The translations under genes were made by a program, and so were the position numbers. 64,000 bases of DNA from Colwellia sp. (GTDB lineage: Bacteria; Pseudomonadota; Gammaproteobacteria; Enterobacterales; Alteromonadaceae). Shown in pieces: positions 37,098 through 47,168 of this stretch. The notes below the pieces were generated by a model. It had not been told where the DNA came from. It did not search any database and worked only from the letters and a program-made list of their open reading frames with translations. The stretch lies in assembly GCF_013214175.1 (NCBI RefSeq), contig NZ_JABSPA010000012.1, forward strand, positions 34,463-98,462, read 5' to 3'. Within the stretch, counting starts at the first letter, position 1. Every line of letters starts with the position of its first letter.

Positions 37098-38051
37098 ATG
37101 TTATCTACAATAAAGCACATACTTTGGGTGTCTCTACTCTTTATCAGTCTCCCTACTTTAGCTATGTCTCAGACATTAGCTAACTTCCAACCATTAAATA
37201 GCTTTGGTGATAATCCTGGTGAGTTAACCGCAAGTTACTTATCGCCATCTAAACAGGCTAAATCCCTGGTGGTACTTTTACACGGCTGCGTGCAAAAGGG
37301 TGAAACTCTAGCGAAGCAAAGTGGTTTTGTCGCGTTAGCTAAGCAATATAATTTTACCTTGTTGTTACCACAGCAAAGCCAAAAGAATAATGTAAAGTCG
37401 TGTTTCAATTGGTTCTCAGAGCAAGATAGCGCTAAAGATCAAGGGGAAGTGTTGTCGATCAAAAATATGATCAGCGCAGTAAAATCCCAAACAGGCATAG
37501 AGCAGGTTTATATTGCTGGTCTTTCTGCCGGTGGCGCTATCACCAGTGCGCTGTTAACGCACTACCCAGAGTTATTTACTGCAGGCGCTGTTATTGCCGG
37601 TCTACCTTACCCTTGCGCGAATGATCTCGCTAAAGCTATTTCTTGTATGAGAAATGGTCCCTCACAATCAGCAACTGAATTAGTTAACCTAGCAAAAAAG
37701 GGTAATGAAACCGTCAAGAAGTGGCCAAGACTTATTGTTATCACCGGCAGTAATGACAAAGTAGTTAACCCGAAAAACTCATCGCGATTGGCTGTACAGT
37801 GGTCAAAATTAGCTGAAAAACCGCTAGCAACAAGTAAAATATCATCAGCAGATTTCCAGCTAACCCTTTGGCAAGATAATGATAAACCGCCACAGGTAAA
37901 ATTAGTTGAAATTAATGACCTTGGTCATGGCTTAACGGTTAATTCCGCGTTTGGTAATAGAGATGCTAGTGCACCTTTTTTGTTTGAATCTTCCCTCGAT
38001 AGCGCCCTCGATATCGTAAAATTCTGGAGGTTAAAAGAAAAAACTCTCTAA
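37098..38051 (+). CDS. Secreted PHB-depolymerase-family esterase
   Basis: 317 aa. Signal peptide to about residue 24. Alpha/beta-hydrolase of the esterase_phb (PHB depolymerase/feruloyl esterase) type: oxyanion motif LLHGCVQ (61-67), nucleophile elbow GLSAGG with Ser143, an acid in ITGSNDKVV, and His in NDLGHGL. It lacks the accessory domains of the larger depolymerase at 49335. Expected to cleave short polyester or oligomers outside the cytoplasm. It lies just before the TonB receptor gene, 136 nt apart, fitting a polymer-uptake locus, though the exact substrate is inferred. Confidence 0.85.
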   Translation: MLSTIKHILWVSLLFISLPTLAMSQTLANFQPLNSFGDNPGELTASYLSPSKQAKSLVVLLHGCVQKGETLAKQSGFVALAKQYNFTLLLPQQSQKNNVKSCFNWFSEQDSAKDQGEVLSIKNMISAVKSQTGIEQVYIAGLSAGGAITSALLTHYPELFTAGAVIAGLPYPCANDLAKAISCMRNGPSQSATELVNLAKKGNETVKKWPRLIVITGSNDKVVNPKNSSRLAVQWSKLAEKPLATSKISSADFQLTLWQDNDKPPQVKLVEINDLGHGLTVNSAFGNRDASAPFLFESSLDSALDIVKFWRLKEKTL

Positions 38052-38187
38052 TATTCAATGGTTAAGCTCTATGGTACTATAGTACAGATTAACTTTGTCT
38101 AATTTTGTTATAGAGTTTTAACATCAGTAAAAAACATCACAATAATCTAAAAAAGCTGATTCAATATAATTATAATAAGGCACTAAT

Positions 38188-40440
38188 ATGAAACGCTATA
38201 ACAAGAAATTAAGTTACCTCGCTTTAGCTATTGCCAGCGCAATAACCACCAACATTACCTTTGCAGCAGAAGCGAATGAGTCATCAACCGCTGAAAATAA
38301 CTCGGGTCTCGAACGTATAGAAGTTACCGCACGTAAAACGGCAGAAACTCTGCAAAATGTACCTGTCGCCGTTACCTCAATTGGTGCTGAGCAACTTGAG
38401 CAAAATGGCATTAGTGTTATGACTGAGGTGCAACAGTTTTCGCCAAATACCACCTTGCAAAGTAGCCGTGGCACAAACTCTACCTTAACAGCATTTATCC
38501 GTGGTGTTGGTCAAGAAGATCCGCTTTGGGGTTATGAACCCGGTGTTGGTATTTATGTTGACGATGTTTATATTGCCCGTCCACAAGGTGCAGTGCTAGA
38601 TATTATTGATGTTGAACGTATTGAAGTATTACGGGGACCACAAGGTAGCTTATACGGTAAAAATACCATAGGTGGCGCTATTAAATACGTTACCAAAAAA
38701 ATGTCAGGGGATAGGGAGTTCGATCTCACGGCTACCTTTGGTAACTACGGCCGCCAAGATTACAAAGTAGCCGGTAAAATCCCTGTTATTGATGACAAAT
38801 TTTATGTTGGTTTTGCTTTAGCCAGCTTATCTCGTGATGGTTATGGTGAATTTCTTGAAACATCATTAGCTAACCAAGATACTGAAAACTACAACAAAGA
38901 TGTTTTTGCTGGCCGTATTACATTGGAGTTTACCCCCACTGATGATTGGTTCTTCCGTTTTAACTACGACAATACTAAAGATGAGTCGAATGCAAAAGGT
39001 GGTTACCGTTTATTACCCAGTATGTTAACGGATGCGCCGGTACCTGATAGCGTTTATGACTCATATACAAGTTTACCAACAGAAAATTTAGTTGAAAATG
39101 AAGGTTGGAGCTTAACAGCAGAGTACTTTATTAATGATTTTTGGTCAGTAAAATCAGTAACGGCAGCACGTGAAAATTATTCACCAACCAATATTGATTT
39201 TGATAATACGCCATTACAAATTTTTGATGTTCCTGCTGTCTATGATGATGAGCAGTTTTCACAAGAATTCCAGTTAAATTACGATGGTGAGAATTTAACT
39301 TTTGTTTCTGGTTTATATTATTTTGATTCAGAGTCTTGTGGTCATTACGACGCCATTATATTTCAATCGATGACTGTTGATCAAAGTGGCTGTAATAACA
39401 GTGAAAGTTATGCAGTATATGGACAAGGTTCTTATAATGTCACCGATAAATTATCCTTTACCTTAGGTGCTCGTTTTACCGAAGAAGAGAAAACTGCCAA
39501 TGTGACTAAAGACGTTTATGGCTCGATAGAATACCCAATATCAGGATGGATACCCGGTTATATCCGCGGTGATTTAGCGCAGACGGAAGTACTAAATGGT
39601 AATAAATCATGGTCACGATTTACTCCTAAAGTGGGAGCAGAATATCAAATTGATGACGATATGATGGTATTTGCCAGTTATTCACAAGGTTTCAAGTCAG
39701 GTACTTTTAATCCGCGAGCATCTACTAATGAACCCGCGGTGAATCCTGAAATAGTAGATTCAGTTGAGTTGGGCATTAAAAGTGAATGGTTTGATCAATT
39801 ACGCGTAAATGCTACTGTTTTTGCCTTAGAGCATAAAGATCGTCAATATAAAAGTGTCGCGCCAAATGAAGACCCTACAGTGCTAGATTCACGTTTAGGT
39901 AACATTGGTCAATCTGAAGCGATAGGCTTAGAGCTTGAAATGCATTATGCAGCGACAGAGTCACTAAATTTTAACTTTGCTCTTGGTTATATTGATAGTG
40001 AATTCACTGAAGTACTCAGCTGGAATGGCAGTGGCTATGATGATATCTCTGATATTTATACCGTAGCCAACACCCCAGATACCACAGTTAACTTTGGTGT
40101 TACCTACGATATTGAAAGTTCTGTCGGCTCCTTCGTGGTAAATAGTAATTATTACTATCGCGGTGATTATGCCTTAGTTGAGCTTGACAATAGGTTAACT
40201 CAAGAAGCTTATGGTTTACTAAACCTTGGTATCAATTGGTACAGCAATGATGGTGATTGGACAGCAGCACTGCATTGGAAAAATATTACCGATGAAGAGT
40301 ACATGGTTGGCGCCTATGACTTTACTGGTGGACAAGATGATGATGGTAATTGGTTACCAGGTTTTGGTGGTGATACTACCTTGATTGCTTATTACGGCGA
40401 TCCATCGACAGTTTCACTAACCATAGGTTATCAATTCTAA
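38188..40440 (+). CDS. TonB-dependent receptor
   Basis: 750 aa. Signal peptide (MKRYNKKLSYLALAIASAITTNITFAAEA). TonB-box-like segment GLERIEVTARKTAETLQNVPVAVTSIG, plug domain (~50-165, IRGVGQEDPLWGYEPGVGIYVDDVYI and VLRGPQGSLYGKNTIGGAI), then a 22-strand barrel ending in SLTIGYQF with terminal Phe. This is the type common in marine bacteria for uptake of organic substrates, not clearly a siderophore receptor. Its neighbours suggest oligomers of 3-hydroxybutyrate or a related ester; this is inference from context. A strong terminator follows. Confidence 0.92.
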   Translation: MKRYNKKLSYLALAIASAITTNITFAAEANESSTAENNSGLERIEVTARKTAETLQNVPVAVTSIGAEQLEQNGISVMTEVQQFSPNTTLQSSRGTNSTLTAFIRGVGQEDPLWGYEPGVGIYVDDVYIARPQGAVLDIIDVERIEVLRGPQGSLYGKNTIGGAIKYVTKKMSGDREFDLTATFGNYGRQDYKVAGKIPVIDDKFYVGFALASLSRDGYGEFLETSLANQDTENYNKDVFAGRITLEFTPTDDWFFRFNYDNTKDESNAKGGYRLLPSMLTDAPVPDSVYDSYTSLPTENLVENEGWSLTAEYFINDFWSVKSVTAARENYSPTNIDFDNTPLQIFDVPAVYDDEQFSQEFQLNYDGENLTFVSGLYYFDSESCGHYDAIIFQSMTVDQSGCNNSESYAVYGQGSYNVTDKLSFTLGARFTEEEKTANVTKDVYGSIEYPISGWIPGYIRGDLAQTEVLNGNKSWSRFTPKVGAEYQIDDDMMVFASYSQGFKSGTFNPRASTNEPAVNPEIVDSVELGIKSEWFDQLRVNATVFALEHKDRQYKSVAPNEDPTVLDSRLGNIGQSEAIGLELEMHYAATESLNFNFALGYIDSEFTEVLSWNGSGYDDISDIYTVANTPDTTVNFGVTYDIESSVGSFVVNSNYYYRGDYALVELDNRLTQEAYGLLNLGINWYSNDGDWTAALHWKNITDEEYMVGAYDFTGGQDDDGNWLPGFGGDTTLIAYYGDPSTVSLTIGYQF

Positions 40441-40479
40441 CTTTAGCCGAGGGCTAGGTTAAAATAGTAGAAACAAATT

Positions 40480-40511
40480 AAAAAGAGCTGGCACTTGTCA
40501 GCTCTTTTTTT
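40480..40511 (+). terminator. Intrinsic terminator after the TonB receptor
   Basis: AAAAGAGCTG (40481-40490) pairs with CAGCTCTTTT (40499-40508), 8-nt loop, T-tract. Confidence 0.9.
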
Positions 40512-40553
40512 CATACTAACTTAATTAACGTTAATCTTGTTTTAGGAGCTTAT

Positions 40554-41222
40554 ATGTCACCAGCAAAAGTAATTATTGCTGACGATCATCCATTATTTCG
40601 CAGTGCGCTTAAACACGCCATAGTGGAGTGTATTGATGATGCCGGTACGTTAGAAGCAGACAACTTTAGTGAGTTGTTAACGGCTATTGAAGCAACGCCG
40701 AGTTTAGAAATTATTTTTCTCGATTTACATATGCCAGGTAACAACGGTTTTACCGGTTTAACGCAATTGCAAAATCATTATCCTGATTTAGTGGTGATTA
40801 TGGTTTCTTCTGATGATAATGATGAAACTATGCAAAAAGCCATTAACTTTGGCGCTGCGGCATTTATTCCTAAATCCGCTGATTTAACCACTATCGCTAG
40901 TGCCATAGATACGGTCTTAGCGGGTGATATCTGGTTACCGGAACTAATAGAAAAAAATGAAAATCAGCAAGTCGCGCTTGCCAACCAGCGCTTAGCTAAA
41001 CAACTTGCACAATTAACGCCACAACAGTATGTAGTGCTAACCAAAGTAGCCGACGGTCAGCTCAATAAGCAAATCGCTTATGATCTCAATATTAAAGAGA
41101 CCACGGTAAAAAAGCATGTTTCGGCTATTTTAGAAAAGCTGGAGGTGAATAACCGTACTTTAGCAGGGCTAGCGTATCAGCAATTAATGTTAGCACCTGG
41201 GGAAAATACTTCTCCTAAGTAA
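40554..41222 (+). CDS. NarL/LuxR-type response regulator
   Basis: 222 aa. Receiver domain (1-120) with acidic pocket Asp10-Asp11 in IIADDHPLF, phospho-acceptor Asp57 in FLDLHMPGNNG, and the conserved Lys in AFIPKSA. LuxR-type helix-turn-helix at ~150-212 (LTPQQYVVLTKVADGQLNKQIAYDLNIKETTVKKHVSAILEKLEVNNR). Possible partner is the hybrid kinase encoded at 42210-45743 on the opposite strand, which belongs to a type often found beside such regulators. Its 3' end runs directly into the 14-bp tandem repeats at 41216-41285. Confidence 0.92.
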   Translation: MSPAKVIIADDHPLFRSALKHAIVECIDDAGTLEADNFSELLTAIEATPSLEIIFLDLHMPGNNGFTGLTQLQNHYPDLVVIMVSSDDNDETMQKAINFGAAAFIPKSADLTTIASAIDTVLAGDIWLPELIEKNENQQVALANQRLAKQLAQLTPQQYVVLTKVADGQLNKQIAYDLNIKETTVKKHVSAILEKLEVNNRTLAGLAYQQLMLAPGENTSPK

Positions 41223-41285
41223 CTTCTTATAGGTAGTTTCTCGTAAGTAGCTTCTAGTAAGTAAATAATCATAAGTAACTGCTCA
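41216..41285 (+). repeat. Five 14-bp tandem repeats at the regulator's 3' end
   Basis: Units TAAGTAACTTCTTA, TAGGTAGTTTCTCG, TAAGTAGCTTCTAG, TAAGTAAATAATCA and TAAGTAACTGCTCA in register, most beginning TAAGTA. The preceding coding 14-mer (GAAAATACTTCTCC) resembles the unit, so the array seems to have grown out of the gene end. Function unknown. Confidence 0.75.
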
Positions 41286-41341
41286 TAACAAAGAGCTAAT
41301 AACTTTTAGCTATTATGGTTAATAATATAGTTGCAGATAGT

Positions 41342-42076
41342 TTATTTTATTAAGCTACAAGGTGGGATATTTTCATTGAATAAAGCTAGGAAACTTGGGT
41401 GTTTATCTAAAAATATTTTACTAAAATATACTCCCATGTTTTTTTTGCCTACTTCGATACTTAAATATTCATCCATAGATCTATCTAGGTTTTTGACCAT
41501 AAGCGCAAAAACCAAAGAGTTCTCTAACACCGCATCCATTCGACCCGCATCGAGCATTCTCATTAATACTGTTTCGCTAAGGTGCTCAGCGCCAATATTG
41601 TAATTATTTATTTTTAAATAATTCATAGCGTTTGAGCTAAATCTAGCGCCTACAGTAAAACTTTCCTTTATATAGTCAATGGAATATAACTCTACCTTAG
41701 CGGGGAAGTATTTTTTTAAAAAATAGAATTTACGTATTTGTGGGATAAAAACCCTTGATAGCTCAGCATAGCCATCTCTTTTGTCACTTTGAGAGGCTGA
41801 GAAAAAACCATCTAAGGCGCCAGACTTAGTTAACGCTTGCGCGCGAGACCAAGGCAGTTTATTTATTTCATAAGGCTGTTTAATACGCGCCATCACACAG
41901 TCTACAGCTTCAACCGCAACACCAGTCGCACCTGATTTCAAGTCAATATGATAGGGTGGCCATGCCACTTTGGTCCCTAGTTTTATCGTATACGAGGGCT
42001 CTGCCTGAATAGCTGGGCAAAGGAGTAAAGATATCAAAAATAAAAAGTAAGGCTTTAAAGAGGGCATGGGTAACAA
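41342..42076 (-). CDS. Periplasmic solute-binding-like protein (PBPb family)
   Basis: 244 aa. Signal peptide to about residue 25 (LFLISLLLCPAIQA). Family-3 binding-protein features: YTIKLGTKVAWPPYHIDLKSGATGVAVEAVDCVMARI near the start, a central LDGFFSASQSDKRDGYA, and a late LSETVLMRMLDAGRMDAVLENSLVFALM. No ABC permease or ATPase is nearby, so it may act as a sensor accessory or orphan. It sits between the response regulator and the transporter-domain kinase. A second protein of the same general type is encoded at 48250. Confidence 0.8.
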   Translation of the reverse strand: MLPMPSLKPYFLFLISLLLCPAIQAEPSYTIKLGTKVAWPPYHIDLKSGATGVAVEAVDCVMARIKQPYEINKLPWSRAQALTKSGALDGFFSASQSDKRDGYAELSRVFIPQIRKFYFLKKYFPAKVELYSIDYIKESFTVGARFSSNAMNYLKINNYNIGAEHLSETVLMRMLDAGRMDAVLENSLVFALMVKNLDRSMDEYLSIEVGKKNMGVYFSKIFLDKHPSFLALFNENIPPCSLIK

Positions 42077-42209
42077 TTCCTAAAAATAGTCATGCTACTA
42101 TTAAAGTTTACTGGCTAATTTGTGTTTAGCAAGGTTAGTTCTGCTGATTAATTTGACCGGTGCTTCAGGTAAAAACTCTTATATATTAAAAGCCAGTAAA
42201 TACTCACTA

Positions 42210-45200
42210 TCAGGCAATCATTTGCCTAATTATGCGCTTTAACGCTAGCGATTTTACCGGCTTTCTTAAAAACAAAAACTTGCCGTCACTGGTGTGTTGT
42301 CTAACTTGCTCGGAAGGATCGGCAGAGCATATTACACAAGGACTTTGCCAATTTTCTTTGTTCAATAAACTTTTCACTAAATCTACACCATTGGCATCGT
42401 TGTCAAGGTGATAATCGGCAATGATAAAACGAGGGGCCTGTTGCATGTCTTTAGTCACCTTGCTTAGTGATGCTTGATCTTTAGCGGTATAGACATTACA
42501 GCCCCACTCAGTAAGCTGTGAAGATATCGCGGTTAGCATAAGCGCATCATTATCGATAACCAACACTGACATATTGGCAAAGTTATCGCTGCTGGAGTCT
42601 GATTTTTTACCGTTAATGGTTGATATTTCACTGCCGCCATTAACCGCACTAGGCTGCACTCGAGGTACTTCAATCATAAAGCCCGTGCCTTTGCCAACGG
42701 TCGATTTAACTGATATTTTCGAACCAAGCAGGCCAGTCATGCGCTCTGCAATGGCTAAACCTAGACCAAGGCCAGGTATTTCACGGTTTTGTTCTAAACG
42801 CTCAAATTCTTGAAAAATAGTTTGTTGTTTATCTGCTGCTATACCTGGACCGTTATCCCAAACTTCGATGCGAACCATGTCTTTGTTATGACGAACACCC
42901 AATACTATTTTGTTGGCTATAGCTGCTTTATCACCGGTTTTATCGCGGCAATAATGCACAGCATTTGATAAAAAGTTCTGTATTATTCGTCGTAACATAC
43001 GTTTATCTGAATTGACCCAAGTGGAGCTAGCTTGATAGCTAAAGTTGATGTCATCTTGCTGAGCTAAAACAGTAAACTCATTTTTTAGCGGTATTAATAA
43101 CTCATCTAGCGCAAAGTGCTTTTTCTCAATGCTCTCTGAGTTATGATCAAGGCGTGATATTTCGACCAAATCGGAAAGCAGTGCTTCAACAACATTTAGG
43201 GAATCATCAATATTATTGGCCAACTGCGCTAACTCTTTCGTTGCAACTTTCTTTTTCAGCATAGAGGTAAACAGTGATAAGGCATTAAAGGGTTGCATCA
43301 AATCATGGCTGGCGGCCGCTAAAAAACGGGTTTTACTGCTATTGGCTGCTTCTGCTTCAGCTTTGGCGTGTCTTAGCTCTTGCGTCCTTTCTTCAACACG
43401 CTTTTCTAAACTTTCGTTGGATTTTTGTAAGGCTTTTTCGGCTTCAATATGGGCGGTAATATCAGAAAAGGTACTAACAAAGCCACCACCTGGCATAGAT
43501 TGCCCTCTGATTTCTAATACTATGCCATTGGGCATAGTACGCTGAAAGTAATGGTTATGGCCCATGCGCATATGCTCAATACGTCGAGCAATTAAAGCTT
43601 CACTTTCTACGCTAGTACAGCTATCTATATGCGTATTCGATTCAGTACCCGTAGCAATATTTATTTCACTGCCTACACCCGTAATAACGCCTTTATCAAT
43701 GTTATAGCGCAGTAATTCTGCCACTGACTTTCCTGCTGTTACAAAACCTTCAGGATAATCAAGTAATTGAATATAGCGTTGGTTCCAGGCTACTAAGCGC
43801 ATATCGGCATCAATGACACTAATGCCTTGCTCAATATTCTCCACTCCTGATTGTAATAATTCACGGTTAAAGCGGAATATTTGGTTAGCTTCATCAACAA
43901 TACTAACGACATCTTCTAAGGGCATTTCTTGTGAAGTTGAAGCGGCTTTCATTACCATGCGTGTTGAGGCAGAGCCAAGTACTCCGGAAAGCTGTAAGCG
44001 GGTATATTCAATGAGCTTCTGGTTTTTATTACTACTGTTTTTATTAGTATTTAGATCACTTTTAGCAAAGCTAACCAAGGCTTCAGCTGCTTCCTTATCA
44101 ATAAAGCGCATTAATAAACTGTATAAGTCATCTAGGGATAAGTTTCGTTCAAACTGATTTTGGCTTTTATTAACAAAGTACTCGGCTTGTAATTTTTCAC
44201 CGACACTGCGCCGGCTTACCATTGAGACGATAACGTAGCAGGTAAGGTTAAATAGCAAGCTGTAAAAAACCCCATGGCTAGTACTATCTAGAAAATTCAT
44301 CCCAAAAAGGGCAGTAGGTTTTAACCAAGTGATATGCCATAAACCGGTTTCAAGCCATTGGCTAGTTGGCATTAATGCTGGCAGTAATAAGGTATAAAAC
44401 CAAACAAAACTACCAACAATTAAGCTCGTTAAGGCCGCTTTAGTATTAGCTTTACGCCAATACAGCGCGCCGATTGTCGCTGGGGCAAATTGAGAGAGTA
44501 AGACAAACGAGAGCAAGCCAATGGTGGCAAGATGGTTTTGCTGGGCAATGATACGCTCAAAAACAAACGCCAGCAGTAAGATAATGGCGATGGAACCCCG
44601 GCGTAAGTTAAGTAATAGCCCTGATAACTGCTGAGTTTCCTTGATATTAAATAAGCGGAATTTCAATACCAAGGGGGTTAATACTTCAGTTGCCACCATA
44701 GTACTAAGCACAATAGCCGCGACTATAACCATGCTAGTGGCCGCGGCTAAGCCGCCAATATAAACAGTGATACCTAACCAGGCTTGTTGATAAAAAAGCG
44801 GGATGGTTAACACATAGGTATCGGCATCGACACTACCGCCAGGAAAGGTTAACTGGCCAGCGATGGCAATGGGTAAAATAAAGACATTAATTAATAGCAG
44901 GTATAAAGGGAACAACCAACGGGCTGTTTTTAACTCTTGTTGATGGTGGTTTTCAATCATCATCATATGAAACTGTTGCGGCAAGATAAAGATAGTAATT
45001 GCCCCCAATACCGCATGGGCGACAGCAAGGTAGGCTGAGTTTGTACCGGTAATTGAACTGATGTTTTTACCTTGGCTAAGTAAGTCGCTAAAGCCATCAA
45101 AAATAAAGAAAGTCGCGAAAATACCTATCGCCGTTAAGGCGAATAATTTAATAATTGAGCTAAAAGCGATAGCCAATACTAGCCCTTGGTTTTGCTTATT

Positions 45201-45743
45201 GGCGGCTATTTGGCGAGTACCAAATAAAATACTGAAGAAGATAAGTACGATAGTGACAACAAAAGCCGTGCTAATGCCTGATTGATAAGTGCCTGTTAAT
45301 AAATCAAAGCTGGTACTGATGGCGCGAAGTTGCAGGGCGATATAAGGGATAATGCCTAGTAGCGCGACAATGGTAACCAGAGCGGCGACTTTGGGTGAAC
45401 GATCGTAGCGAAAGGCAATAAAGTCGGCAATAGAGGTTAAATTTTGCTGCTTAACAATCAGCAGGATTTTTTGCAACATTGGCCAAGCCAATACGAAAGA
45501 AAGAATAGAACCAATATAAATCGGCGCGAGCCAAGCGCCTGTGGTCGCTGCTTGACCGACCGTGCCGTAAAAAGCCCATGAACTACAACTAACCCCTAGC
45601 GACAAGCTATATACCCAAGGTTTGCAGCTCCAGTTTTCAGGGGCTTGATTTTGCCCCCAGTGAGCAACAATAAAGAGTAGTGCTAAGTAGGCTATGGAAA
45701 GAACGGTGATAAGCCAAGTATCAAGTGAAAGCCAAACTAACAA
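42210..45743 (-). CDS. Hybrid sensor kinase with sodium/solute-symporter domain
   Basis: 1177 aa. Residues ~1-510 form a 12-14-helix SSS-type (PutP-like) transporter domain. Then a linker, a PAS domain (~640-760: QGISVIDADMRLVAWNQRYIQLLDYPEGF), coiled coil (EKRVEERTQELRHAKAEAEAANSSKTRF), and HisKA with phospho-His near 813 in AAASHDLMQPFNAL. The HATPase_c domain shows N (FLSNAVHYC), G1 (VWDNGPGIA) and G2 (GLGLGLAIAERM) boxes, and a C-terminal receiver (VLVIDNDALML...FIIADYHLDNDANG, phospho-Asp near 1110) closes the protein. The architecture is that of CbrA-like kinases that may couple solute flux to signalling. Likely senses a carbon substrate for this locus; the ligand is unknown. Confidence 0.93.
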   Translation of the reverse strand: MLVWLSLDTWLITVLSIAYLALLFIVAHWGQNQAPENWSCKPWVYSLSLGVSCSSWAFYGTVGQAATTGAWLAPIYIGSILSFVLAWPMLQKILLIVKQQNLTSIADFIAFRYDRSPKVAALVTIVALLGIIPYIALQLRAISTSFDLLTGTYQSGISTAFVVTIVLIFFSILFGTRQIAANKQNQGLVLAIAFSSIIKLFALTAIGIFATFFIFDGFSDLLSQGKNISSITGTNSAYLAVAHAVLGAITIFILPQQFHMMMIENHHQQELKTARWLFPLYLLLINVFILPIAIAGQLTFPGGSVDADTYVLTIPLFYQQAWLGITVYIGGLAAATSMVIVAAIVLSTMVATEVLTPLVLKFRLFNIKETQQLSGLLLNLRRGSIAIILLLAFVFERIIAQQNHLATIGLLSFVLLSQFAPATIGALYWRKANTKAALTSLIVGSFVWFYTLLLPALMPTSQWLETGLWHITWLKPTALFGMNFLDSTSHGVFYSLLFNLTCYVIVSMVSRRSVGEKLQAEYFVNKSQNQFERNLSLDDLYSLLMRFIDKEAAEALVSFAKSDLNTNKNSSNKNQKLIEYTRLQLSGVLGSASTRMVMKAASTSQEMPLEDVVSIVDEANQIFRFNRELLQSGVENIEQGISVIDADMRLVAWNQRYIQLLDYPEGFVTAGKSVAELLRYNIDKGVITGVGSEINIATGTESNTHIDSCTSVESEALIARRIEHMRMGHNHYFQRTMPNGIVLEIRGQSMPGGGFVSTFSDITAHIEAEKALQKSNESLEKRVEERTQELRHAKAEAEAANSSKTRFLAAASHDLMQPFNALSLFTSMLKKKVATKELAQLANNIDDSLNVVEALLSDLVEISRLDHNSESIEKKHFALDELLIPLKNEFTVLAQQDDINFSYQASSTWVNSDKRMLRRIIQNFLSNAVHYCRDKTGDKAAIANKIVLGVRHNKDMVRIEVWDNGPGIAADKQQTIFQEFERLEQNREIPGLGLGLAIAERMTGLLGSKISVKSTVGKGTGFMIEVPRVQPSAVNGGSEISTINGKKSDSSSDNFANMSVLVIDNDALMLTAISSQLTEWGCNVYTAKDQASLSKVTKDMQQAPRFIIADYHLDNDANGVDLVKSLLNKENWQSPCVICSADPSEQVRQHTSDGKFLFLRKPVKSLALKRIIRQMIA

Positions 45744-45941
45744 ATGCAGTGCCTTTTATTATGGTCAAAGAGCATGGTAAACGAGTGCGGTAAATAGGTG
45801 CTAAAAGTTATCGGTAAATAATGTTATCGCTAGCATACCACGCCAGTTGTAGCAGGGTAGTGAACTAAGGTAGTAGTTATTTGCTAGCCGTCATACGCTA
45901 ACCTAACGATAAATATTCTCCTGGATTAGAAACTATCACAT

Positions 45942-47168
45942 ATGAAAATCAGTAACAAATACTTGGTTGAAGCCATTGTTTTTATTAGTTATGTACTCTT
46001 TGCTATGGCTTGGGTTGGTGGCACAGCAAGTATGGGACAAATCATGGCGACTATGCATGTTGATAGTTTAGCCTCCGCTAGCTTTATCAGTGGTGCAGTC
46101 ACCTTGGCTAAAATTGTTGGTACCTTTGGTGCAGCCTGGGTTGCGCTAAAGTTTGGTATTAAATACGCATTTTTTATTGCTAGCCTATTTATTGTTATTG
46201 GTTTATTAACGCCATTAGCGCCTAATTATGAATTACTGCTACTTAGTCGGTTTCTTATGGGCTTAGGTGGCGCCTTTATGATTGTTTATTTTAACCCTAT
46301 TGTTATGCACTGGTTTCCAGCGGATGAGCGTCCGGTGATTAACGGCCTGAATGCCGTGGCTTTTAATATCGGTACTGGTATTGTGCTGTGGAAAATGGCT
46401 GAAATTAATCAGTTCACTGGAGATTGGAAGGTTAGCCTAACTGCTTTTTCTATTGCTAGTTTATTACTTAGCTTTGCTTGGTTATTGGTAAAGTTCGAAC
46501 TTGAAAGCGATGAGCAAAACCAAGATGGAAACGCCGTGGCCAATTACAGTTATATCGATGGTCTTAAAGATAAGTTTAATTGGGCTTATGGTTTAACTTA
46601 CTCTGGGCTATTGGCGTTTTATATTTGTTTATTTACCTTCTATCCTAAAGCCGGTATTAGCCAAAGTAAGTGGGTGATTGGTTTTGGTATTGTCGGCACA
46701 TTAGCAGGTATTATTTACAGTAAAAAAATGCCACTGCGTCTACCCGTTATTCGTTGGTCTGGTGCTGTCATGGTGATAACCATTATTGGTGTGTCGTTTA
46801 GTAGCAGTGAGTGGTTACAAACTTTATCAGCCATAGTATTAGGTTTTTTCATTTTCTTCCCTATCACTGCTTTGGTTTCTATTCCCCATGAATTACCCAA
46901 AATGACCGGGCAACGTATTACCGTGGTATTTAGTTTGTTCTACTCAATCAGCTACTTAATTTCTACGGTTATCTTATGGTTATTTGGCAAGTTAGTGGAT
47001 ATCAATCAAGGTGATTACACCGTCTCATTTATTCTCATTTCAATAGTCAGTAGTACCTTTTTTATTGGGAGTTTTTTCTTGCCTGAAACAGGAAAGGTAA
47101 AAGCAGCCATCACTAATGAAGGTGATGATAAAAGCAAAGCAAGTGAGGACAAATTATGCGCGGAATAA
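45942..47168 (+). CDS. MFS transporter
   Basis: 408 aa with about 12 membrane helices. The N-terminus (YLVEAIVFISYVLFAMAWVGGTASMGQIM) and the conserved loop after helix 2 (ALKFGIKYAFFIASL) fit the major facilitator superfamily, of the nitrate/cyanate-like branch by overall look. Its last 13 bp overlap the start of the next gene, a hydrolase, indicating a coupled carrier-enzyme pair. By context it may import 3-hydroxybutyrate or its oligomers; sequence alone does not show this. Confidence 0.85.
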   Translation: MKISNKYLVEAIVFISYVLFAMAWVGGTASMGQIMATMHVDSLASASFISGAVTLAKIVGTFGAAWVALKFGIKYAFFIASLFIVIGLLTPLAPNYELLLLSRFLMGLGGAFMIVYFNPIVMHWFPADERPVINGLNAVAFNIGTGIVLWKMAEINQFTGDWKVSLTAFSIASLLLSFAWLLVKFELESDEQNQDGNAVANYSYIDGLKDKFNWAYGLTYSGLLAFYICLFTFYPKAGISQSKWVIGFGIVGTLAGIIYSKKMPLRLPVIRWSGAVMVITIIGVSFSSSEWLQTLSAIVLGFFIFFPITALVSIPHELPKMTGQRITVVFSLFYSISYLISTVILWLFGKLVDINQGDYTVSFILISIVSSTFFIGSFFLPETGKVKAAITNEGDDKSKASEDKLCAE

